NCBI RefSeq assembly: GCF_036850765.1 | Contig: NC_089501.1 | Coordinates: 15,786,997-15,850,996 of the forward strand | Direction of reading: 5' to 3' | Source: Saccopteryx bilineata | Taxonomy: Eukaryota; Chordata; Mammalia; Chiroptera; Emballonuridae | Length of the DNA: 64,000 bases | Shown: positions 35,430 to 47,525 of the stretch, piece by piece | Position numbering within the stretch: the first letter of the stretch is position 1 | Layout: the number at the start of each line of letters is the position of its first letter | The notes under the pieces: generated by a model | What the model was told of the DNA's origin: nothing | Database searches by the model: none | The model's input: only the letters and a program-made list of their open reading frames with translations | Program-made: the position numbers and the translations under genes

Positions 35430-36310
35430 CTGGAGTAAGACCGCTGTTATCACATCTAAGGTTGAAGAGGACAGCCCAGGTCCCCATTACTCTTTTCTCC
35501 CAATCTTACAGCTGCTCATCACTGTCTACCTAGAGAGCTTCAAAACCATTTCATTATGCCTGCTATCCCTTTCTATGTTAGTTCCACAAGAAACCTTTTA
35601 TTCCCAGGTCATCCTCATCTCTAGCCCTCTCTCCCTATACTTCTGAACATGCTCTTTCTCTCCTCACCCACCTCTCCTCAATATCTGCGCTTTCCACTGG
35701 GTCTTCTGCAACTAACACTCCATCTTTAGCAAAACTTTCATTCTCAACATTTTTGTCAGAATACTGTCTTCCCTTTCTCACTTTAGAGGAAACCTAGCCC
35801 TCTCCAGAGGACACTGCACCCTATTCAACCTTCTTTAGTGGTGGCAGTTTTACCTACCATATTTTCCCCTGCTCCCAGAAATGGCCCTTCAGACATACTG
35901 CTGTTCCAAGTCATTCTTTCTTTCTCCTCCTACCTTTCACCCCAACCTCTATTCAAGCTTTGAATTTCAAATTATCAGTCTATTTAATTTTTTTTCCTGC
36001 ACTTCTTTTTTTTGCATTTTCAGGTCATTTCCTTAGACTTAAGTCACTTATTCACAATCCTTAAATTTTTAGTTCCTGACTTACTTTTATTCTTTCCAAC
36101 CTTATTATTATCTGAATTATGAGAGATTTTAATAGTCACATAAGCAATTCCTTTAAGACCTTGTCCTTTCAGTTTCTAGAACTCCTCTATTTTAATGATA
36201 ATGTTCTGTAGTCTACCCCAGCTATCCACTCTGGATAGCACGCACTGGACCTTTTCAATATCACTGTGAATACTATCAAAATTCTGTTTCAAGCATCTCA
36301 ATTTCTTTTC
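35430..36310 (+). mobile_element. L2/CR1-like LINE relic (endonuclease region), tentative
   Basis: A long pyrimidine-rich stretch contains 'gagattttaatagtcacata', which read in frame resembles the DFNxH motif of an AP endonuclease. It is fully decayed. The call rests on this motif and on similarity in style to the L2 relics at 54-55 and 58-59 kb. Confidence 0.35.
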
Positions 36311-36944
36311 ACAATTCCTCTTTCTACAGCTTTCTACCTATAGTACACTTACAAGGTTATTTATGTGATGTCTAGAATAGTGCCTGGCAAATTAGGAGTA
36401 AAGTGTATATTTGTAGAATGAATGAATAACCAATTTTGTTTTATCCCAGGAATAAAAAGTTTATATAAAAATGTTAATTTAATTTACAGCATTCACAAGT
36501 TAAAGGAGAAAAACTATATAAAATTTCAATAGATGTAGTAAAAAAATGTGATAAAATTAACACCCGTTTATACTTTAAATAAAACTAAAACCTTCTCTTA
36601 TCATACTAGCAATAGAAAGCTTTCTCAACATAATAAAGAATACCTCTTTTAAAATAAAACCCCAAATTAACTACAGAAAACATTATATTAATAGTAAAAT
36701 CTTAAATATATTTCCCTTTAATACTGGAGATAAAAATGCCCTCTGTCTTGACTGCTGTTCATTCTAATCATGGAGGGCCTAACTGGTACAAAAAGGTCAA
36801 GAAAAAAAAATGCATAGTACAAAAAAAAATAAAACATCTTTCTCAAAAAATTTAATTGTGAAGGAAATCCAAAAGAATCTATTAAAAATTTATTAGAGTT
36901 ACTGTACTTATTTAGCAGTATTTCTAGATCTAAAAATCAATATA

Positions 36945-37538
36945 CAGTGTGTCCATAAAGTCATGGTGCACTTTTGACCGGTCACAGGAAAGCAACAAAA
37001 GATAACAGAAATGTGAAATCTGCACCAAATAAAAGGAAAACCCTCCCAGTTTCTGTAGGATGATGTGGCAGCATGTGTGCATGCGCAGATGATGACGTAA
37101 CACCGTGTATACAGTGGAGCAGCCCACAGCCATGCCAGTCGAGATGTGGACAGTACAGAGGAAAGTTCAGTGTGTTCTGTGGCTCACTAAATTCGAATCC
37201 GTGACCAAAGTGCAACGTGAATATCAGCGCGTTTATAACGAAACGCCACCACATAGAAATAACATTACTCGGTGGGAAAAGCAGTTGAAGGAAACCGGCA
37301 GTTTGGTGGAGAAACCCCGTCTGGTAGGCCATCAGTCAGTGAGGAGTCTGTAGAGGCTATACGGGATAGCTACCTAAGGAGCCCTAAAAAATCTATGCGT
37401 GAACCCACATCGAACTGCACTGAATAGGTATGAAACTGGGAGTTTTTCTTTTATTTGGTGCAGATTTCATATTTCTATCGTCTTTTGTTGCTTTCCTGTG
37501 ACCGGTCAAAAGTGCACCATGACTTTACTGACACATTG
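36945..37538 (+). mobile_element. Mariner-like element, 594 bp, copy 1
   Basis: Inverted termini of about 100 bp begin CAGTGTGTCCATAAAGTCAT and include 'tgcacttttgaccggtcaca'. A TA dinucleotide lies on each side (36943-36944 and 37539-37540), the Tc1/mariner target. Between them a coding remnant (37105-37350) gives a helix-turn-helix-like stretch (VQRKVQCVLWL, NNITRWEKQLKETGSLVEK). Compared with copy 2 it lacks one T near 37320, which shifts the frame. No catalytic domain is present. Confidence 0.92.
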
Positions 37539-37540
37539 TA

Positions 37541-38439
37541 TAAATATCAATTGAAGTCCTGTACAACAAGAAAAATATTTAGAGAATAAAATTTTTAAAA
37601 AAATAAATAAAAAATATAAATAAAATAAAAGTGATTTCATCAACAATATCATTATTACATCCACTATAGAGTAATAAATATAGTTGTACATGGACATCAC
37701 TATGATAAAGAATATTATAAAACTTTATTTAAAGTTATAAGGAAGCCCCAAATAAAGAAGAGATATACCATATTCGTGGATTGGAAGACTTAATATTTTA
37801 AATATTTTAACTCTTCCTTAATTGATCTGTGGGTTCAATGATGGTTCATTAAAGTTTCAAGTAAGTTTTCTATTTGGATTTAGGGGGAAGTTGTTGCAAA
37901 TGTAACAAGCTGATTCTAAATTTTATGTAAAATTCCACAGGCTAAGAATGGCCAGGGGACACTTAACTATGAAGACCATGGAGGGTATTTTCTCTATTTA
38001 ATATCCAGATTGTATCAGAAAACTGTAGTTATTAATACAGTATGATATTGGTTTAGTAACAAAAATGTAAGTGGTACAGAACAAGGAACAGACCTTGCAT
38101 ATAAGAACATTTGATACATGATTGATGATGGTTTTTATCAAATATAAGTAGGAGAATAACCTTTTCAATAAACTATATGGAAATAATTATCAACATGAAA
38201 AAAATTAAATTGAGATCTCACTTCTTACCCACTACAAAATTCAATTCCAGGAGAAGTATAGATTTTAATGTGAGGAGCAACATTTTAAACTTTTGAAAAA
38301 ATATATTTGAGAATATCTTTATGAATCAAAGCTGGGAAGGATTTCTAAAGAAGATGTAAAAGCACAAAACTAATGGAAAATACTGATAAAAATTATCCCG
38401 GTCAGGGTGCATGCACCTCTGTCTCACTTCCCTCCTCCT
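37541..38439. other. Intergenic AT-rich, nothing recognised
   Basis: No gene or repeat feature I can support in this stretch. Confidence 0.5.
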
Positions 38440-38454
38440 ACTTAAAAATATATA

Positions 38455-38644
38455 TTTATTCATTTTTTTTTTTTTTTTTTTTTTTTTTAGAGAGGAGAGA
38501 GAGAGACAGAGAGAGAGAAGGGGGGAGGAGCTGGAAGCATCAACTCCCATATGTGCCTTGACCAGGCAAGCCCAGGGTTTTGAACCGGTGACCTCAGCAT
38601 TTCCAGGTCGACACTTTATCCACTGCGCCACCACAGGTCAGGCC
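38455..38644 (-). mobile_element. SINE type C (GGCCTGACCTGTGGTGGCGCA head)
   Basis: Minus-strand start GGCCTGACCTGTGGTGGCGC, B box CCGGTTCAAAACC, short body and poly(A) (T run at 38463-38489). It is flanked by the 15-bp duplication acttaaaaatatata at 38440-38454 and 38645-38659. Confidence 0.92.
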
Positions 38645-38666
38645 ACTTAAAAATATATAAATAAGT

Positions 38667-38703
38667 AGATAGATAGATAGATAAATAGATAGATAGATAG
38701 ATA
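38667..38703. repeat. (GATA)n microsatellite
   Basis: About nine GATA/GATA-like units with one AAATA interruption, directly right of a SINE target duplication. Confidence 0.95.
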
Positions 38704-39344
38704 GGAAAAGCCATAAAGTTTCTTCAGGATAAAAAAAAAGAGACTAGATTCAGGAAAGGAAGAAAGAAAGGAGGAGAAAGGGCTGGTTTTGAGGGGAAAT
38801 ATTTTGGAGAATTTTAAAATAGAAGTAAAGAGGAGAGCTCTTCATGTTATAGGATACATTAAGAGAAAAATGGGGTGAGGGTTAATTTGAAGTTCTGCTG
38901 CACATTATACATGTAATGACTCAGTTTTCTTTGAGAGACATTTTAGGTTTCGATTTTCATTTGTTTTCTGGAGGCCAGGTTGGTGAATCTTTTGAATGGG
39001 ATACTGTATAGAAACCATTCTCTAAGGAGGTAGGGTAGAAGATGGCCCAGCCTTTGTGCAGCTATAATCACTATGCCTGCCCTGCATGTGCTTGATACGT
39101 CCACCTTCAAGGGAGTTGATGAATGCACCTGTTTGCTCTGGTAATCTCTGAATTTAAGCAGGTCAATGTGGGAGTGGGGTAAGAAAAAAGGAAATGCAGG
39201 AGAGGAGGAGCCTTTTCCCTCTTTTTTTGTACTGTCAGCTATGTTTTTTTTATCATGTTCTTGATTAATGTGTGTAGCAAACAGGCAAGAGGATATTATG
39301 TTTTTTTTCTAATTAGCGTGGCTGATAAAATGTTTATATTATTT

Positions 39345-39470
39345 ATTTTATTTTAAAAAATTTTATTGAACTTATTGGGTGACATAGGTTAATAAAATTA
39401 TATAGGTTTCAGATGTGCAATTCTATAATACATCATCTGTATACTGTATTGTATCTTCATCCCCCCCATA
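39345..39470 (-). mobile_element. L1 3'-end fragment
   Basis: 'gttaataaaattatataggt' and 'atgtgcaattctataataca' are the reverse complement of the L1 3' terminus seen at 15.9 kb. Confidence 0.75.
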
Positions 39471-39711
39471 GTCAAGTCTCCTTGTCAAGGAAACAGGTTC
39501 AGCTCTGGAGAGCGGCCACATTTTAAGGGGCAGGAAGTGAGAAAATCTTGGAAATGAGAAGCCCACTCAGACTCTTGTCTCCTGTTACCTCCACCCTCAC
39601 CTCCCCTCCCCCATTGGACTTGGAGGTTGGTTGAGAATGAAGATCACAAGTAGAAAGACTACAGTGTCCGGGCAGCTGGCCTTCTGCAGTGAGCTGTATT
39701 CTGAGACTTTT

Positions 39712-40084
39712 TTTTTTTCATTTTTCCGAAGCTGGAAACGGGGAGGCAGTCAGACAGACTGCTGCATGCGCCCGACCGGGATCCACCCGGCATGCCCACC
39801 AGGGGGCGATGTTCTGCCCTTCTGAGGCATCGCTCTGTTGCATCCAGAGCCATTCTAGCGCCTGAGGCAGAGGCCACAGAGCCATCCCCAGCGCCCGGGC
39901 CATCTTTGCTCCAATGGAGCCTCGGCTGCGGGAGGGGAAGAGAGAGACAGAGAGGAAGGAGAGGGGGAGGGGTGGAGAAGCAGATGGGCGCCTCTCTTGT
40001 GTGCCCTGGCTGGGAATCGAACCAGGGACTCCTGCACGCCAGGCCGACGCTGACGCTCTACCGCTGAGCCAACCGGCCAGGTCC
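39712..40084 (-). mobile_element. SINE type A (Rhin-like)
   Basis: Minus-strand start GGACCTGGCCGGTTGGCTCA. It is flanked by the 15-bp duplication tattctgagactttt at 39697-39711 and 40085-40099. It has a single internal 'gcgatgttctgccc' motif and a short tandem gain 'gacgctgacgct' near the head. Confidence 0.94.
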
Positions 40085-40099
40085 TATTCTGAGACTTTT

Positions 40100-41757
40100 G
40101 AGGAGAGCACTCCTATTTTGCATTTCTTTCCCTAGGAGTTTTCTGCTCATCTCCATTCTTCCCTAGGTCTATCCCTTCGCTCACAGTTTCTGTCACTTGT
40201 CCTTATTCATTGTCTTCCTATCCCGGCCACACATACTTTCTCTTTTCTCCCTCCTCATTACTGTTTTTTTTTTTTTTCTTTCTTCATATTCCCTGCCTCT
40301 GAAGCTACCCTCACACGCCCACGCTATTTTTTTTCTCTTTGGTCTCCTGCTATACATCAAGATTAATATTTGTCAAGATTTGTTGTATGCCATTTGAAAA
40401 TGGAGAGAACAGAGAGGCTGATTCCAATTAGGACTTCTTCCTTTTACACTTGCAGCACATCTGGGGATCCACGCCTCCTGCTCCTTACTGAGTAAGAGCT
40501 TACCCATTCATAGGGCCAGGACTGGGCGCTCTAAATGCCTGCCCCGCTATTGCCCTTCCTGAGGAACAATACTGCAGGCAATTCGTCTTTATTTGTCCAA
40601 CAGCTGGTGAGACAACAGACTGATTGTCCAAAGGCAAGTCAGTGACCATGAGTGGGCCTGGCAAGAGAACTCTATCCAACAGAATGCTCTTTCTAGTTTG
40701 TGTCTGACTAACCCATGCAGTGTCTCTCTTTCAAGAACTTGACTGTAGGTTACCAGGGTAGGTTTGGATCACACTTGCGTCCAGAAAAGAGGAAGCATAT
40801 GTCACGAAGCAGTGGAGGCTAATAGGAAAAAAGAGAGTGTCGTAAGTCAAGGGAAGACAGCTGTAGAAGCAGACACAGGGAGGGAAGCTGGCAGAGGAAC
40901 CAGAGATGCTAGAGAGGGAGCAGGGTGCTCAGCTCTGAGGGATCAGCTGCTTCTCCATCCAGGGCGCCTGACACTGTAGCTGCTGAAATTAAAGCACTCG
41001 GAATAGGCATCCCTTCCCCTTGAAACTTGAAAGAACCTAATTCATACATTATTTACTTTAATCTTAATAATTTCAAAGGTTATTTCCATTTTATTGGTGA
41101 AGAGACAGAAGTTCAGAAAAATTACATGACTTGACCATGGTTTTGTAGAAACCCCATATACTTGCTTCTAATGAATAATATAGTAAGGTGGAGGTTTTGA
41201 AGCCTATATTCAAGTAGAATATCATGAAGTATTTTTCTGTTGCAATTCCCTTTTCTGTCCACATTTCAATGTCACTTTAATGCTTTATTTTCTCCTATCT
41301 GCCACTCCCTCTGTTTTTGTCTCATTAATTTATATTACATATAGGCTGTTTCAACTACATACTATATATTTGATGTTGATATTTTAAAGACTTACCTCAA
41401 TAAACCATCATCAGGATGTTTTATTTTAACACAATTTGCAGAATAAAATAATCTGGAAATTCTTGATCAGGACCCTACATGGTTTGAGTGAGTTAGCAGT
41501 GTAGCAGAGATGCATTTGTAACTGGTGACCTGGAAAACCTAATTCCCCAATTAGGAACTCAGAGCATGATATAGTCTTTAAGGTCCATTTGGTTTAATTT
41601 GTCCATTTATAATAATTGAGTTTTGTTTTTTTCTTTTGAACTCAGGCTATTAGAAAACAAAAAAAAATACTTAAAAATTTTTTGCAATGTGTACAACAAG
41701 AACTGTCTTATTTATACTATTACCTCCTCAAGACCAGGCAGATTCTATCTAACAACT
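40100..41757. other. Intergenic, one MIR piece
   Basis: Mostly unrecognised. A MIR-like inverse fragment lies near 41045-41150 ('ccattttattggtgaagaga', 'agaagttcagaaaaatta'). Confidence 0.5.
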
Positions 41758-41786
41758 ATCTGTCTGTCTGTCTGTCTGTCTGTCTT
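41758..41786. repeat. (TCTG)n microsatellite
   Basis: Seven TCTG units. Confidence 0.95.
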
Positions 41787-42934
41787 TCATCTATCTTCCT
41801 CTCCCTAGGACTAAAGGCCAATTCTGAGTTCTGGCCAGGGCCTTCTTTGTATTCCTCTGATTCTTGCATACTCCTCACCATTGATGTAGAATTTTAGTTT
41901 TCCTAACGGCTTTTTCTTCATGATTGCTTTAGAATGATGACTTGCCAACCTGCTGCAATAGATTCTCTCCTGCCAGGACTTCTCCTTTCTGCTCAGCGCA
42001 CTTGGGCTCTGTGTTGCAATCCCCGTGCTGGGCTTGGCTTCCCTCATGCTTGCGTTCTGCTGAGCTGTGTAACCTAAGCACACACATTTTCTGTGGCCTC
42101 CTGAGCTCAGAAAGCAAGTCTGAGGACCCCTTCGTTCAATTATTGGACACTACCATTTTAGCTCAGACTCTTCCTTTGTGTTCTGATGTGACCTTTGTGT
42201 CCAGGAATTCACATGGACTCTCCCTCTTACCCTGGAGAGAGGAGCCATTATCCTGCTCCGGAGTTTTGAATAGGGAGGAAATGACTCCAGGCAGAATGCC
42301 TCAGGACAGACCATCCTTGAGGAAACACAGACGTCCTGGTTCACAGTCATTTTCTGCTTTTTGTCCCTTTCTACATGCGGGTTAGACTGGGATTTAAAAC
42401 CATGCTAAGGCTCATGGCCAGATCTCTGCACAGCTGTGAGAAGGCTCACACGGCACTGTTCTTTAACTCCTCTGTTTCTCTTTACACTCGTTATGGCCTC
42501 ATGGATAATATGGAACTGCAGAAGAGCTATCAAAGAGAAAAATGAAATTAAACAGATTTGCATCAAATTAGCCTATTGGAAATTGGCTCTTTCTTGAATT
42601 TTTCCAAAAACAGGATTTAAAAGGCGTTCTTTCATTTTGGAAGAAGGTCCTCAGGTACTACTCTGCTCCTCAAGGATTTCTGAGAAATAGAAGTCATCTT
42701 GGGCTGCCCCTTCTGGATTAATACCTGTTTTGATCCAATGGTAGTAGGTTCTATTTGAGTCTCTAAGGGTGCTGGAGACATCCAAAGCTGCCTGTCTTCA
42801 ACTCTATTTAGAACAATATTTCTAAATCTCCCAGCAGGTCTAGCTTCATGGGCACAGGGCCTATGTAGTAACATCGGGGCCTACATTTTCATTTTGCACT
42901 GGGCTCCACAAATTGTATAGCTGTTCCTGCTCCC
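41787..42934. other. Intergenic, no gene recognised
   Basis: The longest open stretch (41942-42385, plus) starts with TTG rather than ATG and has no domain or coding feature I recognise. Confidence 0.5.
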
Positions 42935-43085
42935 CAGACCATTTGCCTCAAAATCACCTGGTATATGCCCATGAGTCAGATTCCTCCTGTATCAGACACT
43001 CTAGGGCTAAGACCCACCCTGAGTCAGTATTTTAACAAATACCCAATTAATATCTTCATAAAGTTTAGTTTGCAAAGCCAGAGGA
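42935..43085 (+). mobile_element. MER5-like hAT-Charlie remnant
   Basis: 'cctcaaaatcacctggtata', 'gagtcagattcctcctgtat' and 'tgagtcagtattttaacaaa' fit MER5A. Confidence 0.6.
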
Positions 43086-43144
43086 CCTCTGGCATAGAAA
43101 TTCAATATATCATATTTTTGGTCAGCTTTGCTTCTTAAGAGATT

Positions 43145-43235
43145 TAAAACATAATTCTTTTTTTTTTAAAGACTTTCTTTTCTTTTTTTTTTTTTTAAAG
43201 ATTTTATTTATTGATTTTATGGAGGGGGATTAGTG
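43145..43235 (-). repeat. T-rich tract and SINE-tail-like fragment
   Basis: 'tttttttttttaaagatttt' followed by 'atttattgattttatgg' looks like the tail end of a bat SINE whose head is missing. Confidence 0.45.
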
Positions 43236-43616
43236 AGAAATATCAGAATTCTTAGCTGTTATTTCAAGTAGGGGAAAAACAAGAAGCACTCATAATTTTA
43301 AAATATTTTATGTAAAATATAATTGTGTTATCACCAAGATAAATATTTGAAACTATACCTAATCAATATTGATTTAAGAATTCTCCTGTTCTTTATTCAT
43401 TCTGTCATTATTTGTTTATTTTATTTTTATTAGTGTTCTATTAAGTCAGAGCAGTGCACCCTCTATTTGTTAACCAATGAGACCTGCTAGAAAGGAGTCA
43501 TATTGTCCTGAAAATATTATCAATTTCCTCCAATTCCCTCAACACTGACTAATCAGAAAAGATGGAGTTCTCATATGTATATGTCTTATAGGTTTTTGAG
43601 AAGTGCTAGTTGACAG

Positions 43617-44048
43617 TCTCTTTCGTTTTTTTTGTTTTGTTTGTTTGTTTGTTTGTTTAGTGAGGGAAGGAGAGAGAGACAGGAGACAGACAGGGACAGA
43701 CAGCAGACAGGAGGAGAGAGAAATGAGAAGCATGAACTTGTAGTTGTGGCACCTTAGTTCACTGATTGCTTATCATATGTGCCTTGACCAGGGGGTTCTA
43801 GCTCAGCCAATGGTCCCTTGCTCAAGCCAATGACCTTGGGCTCAAACCAACAACCCTGTGCTTCAACCACGTGACCTTTGGACTCAAGCCAGCAACCATG
43901 GGGTCATGTCTATGATCTCACGCTCAAGCTGGTGACCCCACACTCAAGCTGGTGAGCCTGCGCTCAAGCCGATGACCTCAGGGTTTCGAAATTGGGTGCT
44001 CAGCATTTCAAGTCTATGCTCTATCTACTGTGCCACTCCCATTCAGGC
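43617..44048 (-). mobile_element. SINE type B, longest variant
   Basis: Minus-strand start GCCTGAATGGGAGTGGCACA. The body holds about eight repeats of a 'gcttgag..gtc' unit of about 20-27 bp. The flanking duplication gttgacag lies at 43609-43616 and 44051-44058. The tail contains (TTTG)n. Confidence 0.9.
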
Positions 44049-44058
44049 CGGTTGACAG

Positions 44059-44711
44059 ACTTGTAAGCAAATATATTTGGTTTTTATTCCAAACTAATTC
44101 CAAGACAGGAAACAGCATCAGCCTCCCAGACGACTTCATCAACAGATGTTAATCTGGCTCTGGAAGCAAGGCCCTGGGTCGAGGGCGACTGGGAATTGTT
44201 GTTTTCTTGTGGATCTTTTTTGGGACAGTGAACATGAAGAGAATTAGTATCTGTTGTGCTAAGATTGTAGCATTAAATATTTATTCTAAGCTAAATCACC
44301 ATAGAACCATTATAAGGATACAGCTTTTCATTACAGTGCACAGAACACCATTTTAACCAGCCCTCTAGTGAAGAAAAAATCTACCTGACACCAGAAAGCC
44401 CTTGACTCATCTGTCTGCTGCACTGCTTGATGTCTAGGCATGAAATTTCATTCTTTCTGACCACGTCAAGCTCAATCTGTAAACATGAAGTATTTTTCTA
44501 ACCTATTTAAACACTTGATGGTCAATAGATTGTTTTGACAAATTTTCTATGTATTTCAAAAGCTAATATTTATTATGTTTTTTTATTCTTATGAAAAAAA
44601 TTCATGGTAGAAAATGTGAGGAAATGTTTATGTATTGGAGAAATATTTTGATACCTTTTGGAATTTTATTCTATTAAATCTATTTTGATACTTATAACTA
44701 CATATAATATG
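44059..44711. other. Intergenic, nothing recognised
   Basis: No coding or repeat feature supported. Confidence 0.5.
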
Positions 44712-44839
44712 CAGGGTGGGGCAAAAGAAGGTTTATACTTGTTTGTATGAAAATAACATAATAATTAATAAATAATAATACTGACTAAACTCTGTGTTTT
44801 GCATACTCAGAACTGTAAACCTACTTTTGCCCCACCCTG
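44712..44839. mobile_element. Mariner-type MITE, 128 bp
   Basis: Left end CAGGGTGGGGCAAAAGAAGG and inverted right end CAGGGTGGGGCAAAAGTAGG pair over about 28 bp ('..tttata/tttaca'). TA follows the right end; the left has TG, one step from TA. I recall this family from several mammals. Non-coding. Confidence 0.88.
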
Positions 44840-44841
44840 TA

Positions 44842-45504
44842 TAGCTGTTATCTTGAATGCAAACATATGAATAAGACTTTTTAGAAGTTAATGAACATTA
44901 CTATTAATTTAGACATTTACTGTTTTTCTCTCATTTGTATGAGTCGAAATTTAAAATTAAAATTTTTTGGGATGGAATTTTTTATAATTATTTTTAAATA
45001 AACTATCAAGAACTTCCTACTGACTTTTGATAAGTCCTTTAGAGAGGAATGAGAACATGTATATGCATAAGTCAGATCCTAAAGACAAGCAGTACAAATG
45101 GTTTCCTGGGAGCCTCTTCCAGTCTTTCTGTGTTTCCCTCCTGACTCATCCGCTTCCAAGCTCCGGGTGGTAGCAGCCGCTCAGTCCTGCTGCTCATAAT
45201 CAGCCTTGCAATGGCAGCCTCATCTGAACTTTCCTCAGAATGGCATTCAGGCATCTGCTCAGCCAGAATTAAAGGCCAGAGAAACAAATTGAACTCAACT
45301 AATTGCCACGATTCCTAACAGGACTCAAACAATTGGGCCGGGGCCTTGGAAGATTCAAACATAACCTGATAATATCTGGGATGTTCTTTTCTTTTTTTTG
45401 AAGTTGTTGCCTAGTTAAGTAGTGAACATGGTTTGTGTGTGTAGTTTTTTTTTTATCATTTTGTTCGGGACTTTTCTCTATCAAAAATCTCTCTATTTTA
45501 TAGA
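44842..45504. other. Intergenic, nothing recognised
   Basis: No coding or repeat feature supported between the MITE and the LTR. Confidence 0.5.
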
Positions 45505-45675
45505 TGGATTGTTGGGCAGATAAAATATATTATGCTCACTTTGTTAAAGATGGCGCTGCCCACATGGAAGCTGCCGCCCAGGTGATATTAATGTGTGTTT
45601 GGGGTGGGCTGTGGGCAAGGCAGGATCCTTGTAGCCTGGGCTTGGTTTTAGAACTAAGCCTTTCCCACCCTTTTT

Positions 45676-46073
45676 TTTTTTTTAATTTTTTTTTTCATTT
45701 TTCTGAAGCTGGAAACTGGGAGAGACAGACAGACTCCCGCATGCGCCCGACCGGGATCCACCCGGCACACCCACCATGGGGCGACGCTCTGCCCACCAGG
45801 GGGTGATGCTCTGCCCATCCTGGCGTCGCCATGTTGCGACCAGAGCCACTCTAGCGCCTGAGGCAGAGGCCACAGAGCCATCCCCAGCGCCCGGGTCATC
45901 TTTGCTCCAATGGAGCCTTGGCTGCGGGAGGGGAAGAGAGAGACAGAGAGGAAGGCGCAGCGGAGGGGTGGAGAAGCAAATGGGTGCTTCTCCTGTGTGC
46001 CCTGGCTGAGAATCGAACCCGGGTCCTCCGCACGCTAGGCCAACGCTCTACCGCTGAGCCCACTGGCCAGGGC
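45676..46073 (-). mobile_element. SINE type A, duplicated-motif subfamily, inside an LTR
   Basis: Minus-strand start GGCCCTGGCCAGTGGGCTCA. The duplication cctttcccaccc lies at 45659-45670 and 46074-46085, inside the LTR. It carries the tandem pair of 'gcgacgctctgccc' and 'gtgatgctctgccc' motifs, like the copy at 24.5 kb. Confidence 0.93.
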
Positions 46074-46555
46074 CCTTTCCCACCCTTTTTGATGTGGGGT
46101 GGTACAATCCTATTATGCCCCAGATAAGTGACTTTGTATTAGAGACTTCCCTATTTTGTGTACTGGATTAAAGGTTTTGATTTCTACACTATAAAATGGG
46201 GGCAGAACGGGAGCTTGCTCTCTTGGTTCCTGAGATTAATATTAGAGGAGAGAGCAGAGGAGAGCTGAGAAAGGCCATGTGGAAGAGGCCAGGAGAAGCA
46301 GCCAAGATGGTGGAGTGTTGAGGGAGAAGCCAGTTTGTGCAGAGTTTGTGCAGGAAGAAGGAAGGAGATGGGGAACAGAGGTGAATAAGTCTGGTGAGCT
46401 AGAAACCTTTGATTCTAGGAAACTCGGATAAGTCAGTAGCTTTGTGAGCACTGAATGTGAGTGGGTTTTGGAGCCCAGTGTGTGTTTTTTACTTGCCCGT
46501 CGGGTGCAAGCTAGGATTAAAAATGATGGCCCACCAGTTTTTGACTCCATTGTTT

Positions 46556-46587
<32 letters not shown>

Positions 46588-46915
46588 TTTTTACAGAGAC
46601 AGAGAGTAAGAGAGAGGGATAGACAAGGACCAGACAGACAGGAATGGAGAGATGAGAAGCATCAATCATTAGTTTTTTGTTGTGCACTGCAATACCTTAA
46701 TTATTCACTGATTGCTTTCTCATACATGCCTTTACCACAAACCTTCAGCAGACCGAGTAACCCCTTACTTGAGCCAGCGACCTTGGGCTCAAGCTGGTGA
46801 GCTTTTGCTCAAACCAGATGAGCCCTCGCTCAAGCTGACAACCTCGGGGTCTTGAACCTGGGTCTTCCGCATCCCAGTTTGACACACTATCCACTGCGCC
46901 ACTGCCTGGTCAGGC
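46556..46915 (-). mobile_element. SINE type B inside an LTR
   Basis: Minus-strand start GCCTGACCAGGCAGTGGCGC, full body, with a tail expanded to (TTTA)n at 46555-46587. The flanking 'ctccattgttttt' and 'ctctgttgtttct' look like a mutated target duplication. Confidence 0.9.
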
Positions 46916-47059
46916 GGCTCTGTTGTTTCTTTACCAACTGTCCGAATCCAATACGAACCTGCATGGGCCAGGCTGCTGTGATAGTGGCCATGCCTTCTGG
47001 CTTTACATGGATTTTATGTAGTTTATAACTATTTGATTAAAAATGGGTAATCACTAGCA

Positions 47060-47525
47060 GGATCTTGAAGAGATACCTGTATATCCAGGTTTGTAGTGAT
47101 ATTATTTATAATAGCCAAGAGGTGGAAGCCACCTAAATGTCCATCAAGGGATGATTGGGGAAAAATTTAAAAAAGGTGGTATATGCATACAGGCAAATGT
47201 TTTCAGCTTTAAAAAAAGAAAGTTATATCACATGTTACAACATGGGTGAACCTTAAAGACATTATTCTAAGTGAAATAACAGGTCACAAAAAGACAGATA
47301 ATGTATGATTCCATGGACATGAGATAGCGAGTCAAACTCAAGAGTGTTATTAGGGGTTATAAGATGGGAGGAGAAATGGGGAGTTGTTTAATAGGTTCTG
47401 AGTTTCAATTTTATAAGACAAAAACATTCTAGAGATCTGTCGCAATACAATTTGAATGTATTTAATGCTACTGAACTATACACTTAAGAATGGTAAATTT
47501 TAATGCTTTTTTTATCACAATTAAG
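47060..47525 (+). mobile_element. L1 3'-end fragment
   Basis: 'atttataatagccaagaggt', 'aatgtccatcaagggatgat', 'tatgattccatggacatga' and 'ctgaactatacacttaagaa' follow L1 3' UTR order. Confidence 0.75.

Larger units (their letters stand above)
45510..47007 (+). mobile_element. Solo retroviral LTR carrying two SINE insertions
   Basis: It begins TGTTGGGCAG and ends CTTTACA, flanked by a perfect 5-bp duplication tggat (45505-45509 and 47008-47012). A TATA-like 'ctataaaa' lies near 46189. A type A SINE (45676-46073) and a type B SINE (46556-46915) are inserted within it, leaving about 0.7 kb of LTR. It aligns by eye with the LTR at 50333-50890 (for example 'cagataagtgactttgtatt' and 'ttctacactataaaa'). 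No viral coding region is beside it. Confidence 0.88.

Noticed and set aside
41942..42385. 147-codon open frame in the intergenic region
   Set aside because: It begins with TTG and has no domain, no neighbouring exon and no splice or promoter context I can support.
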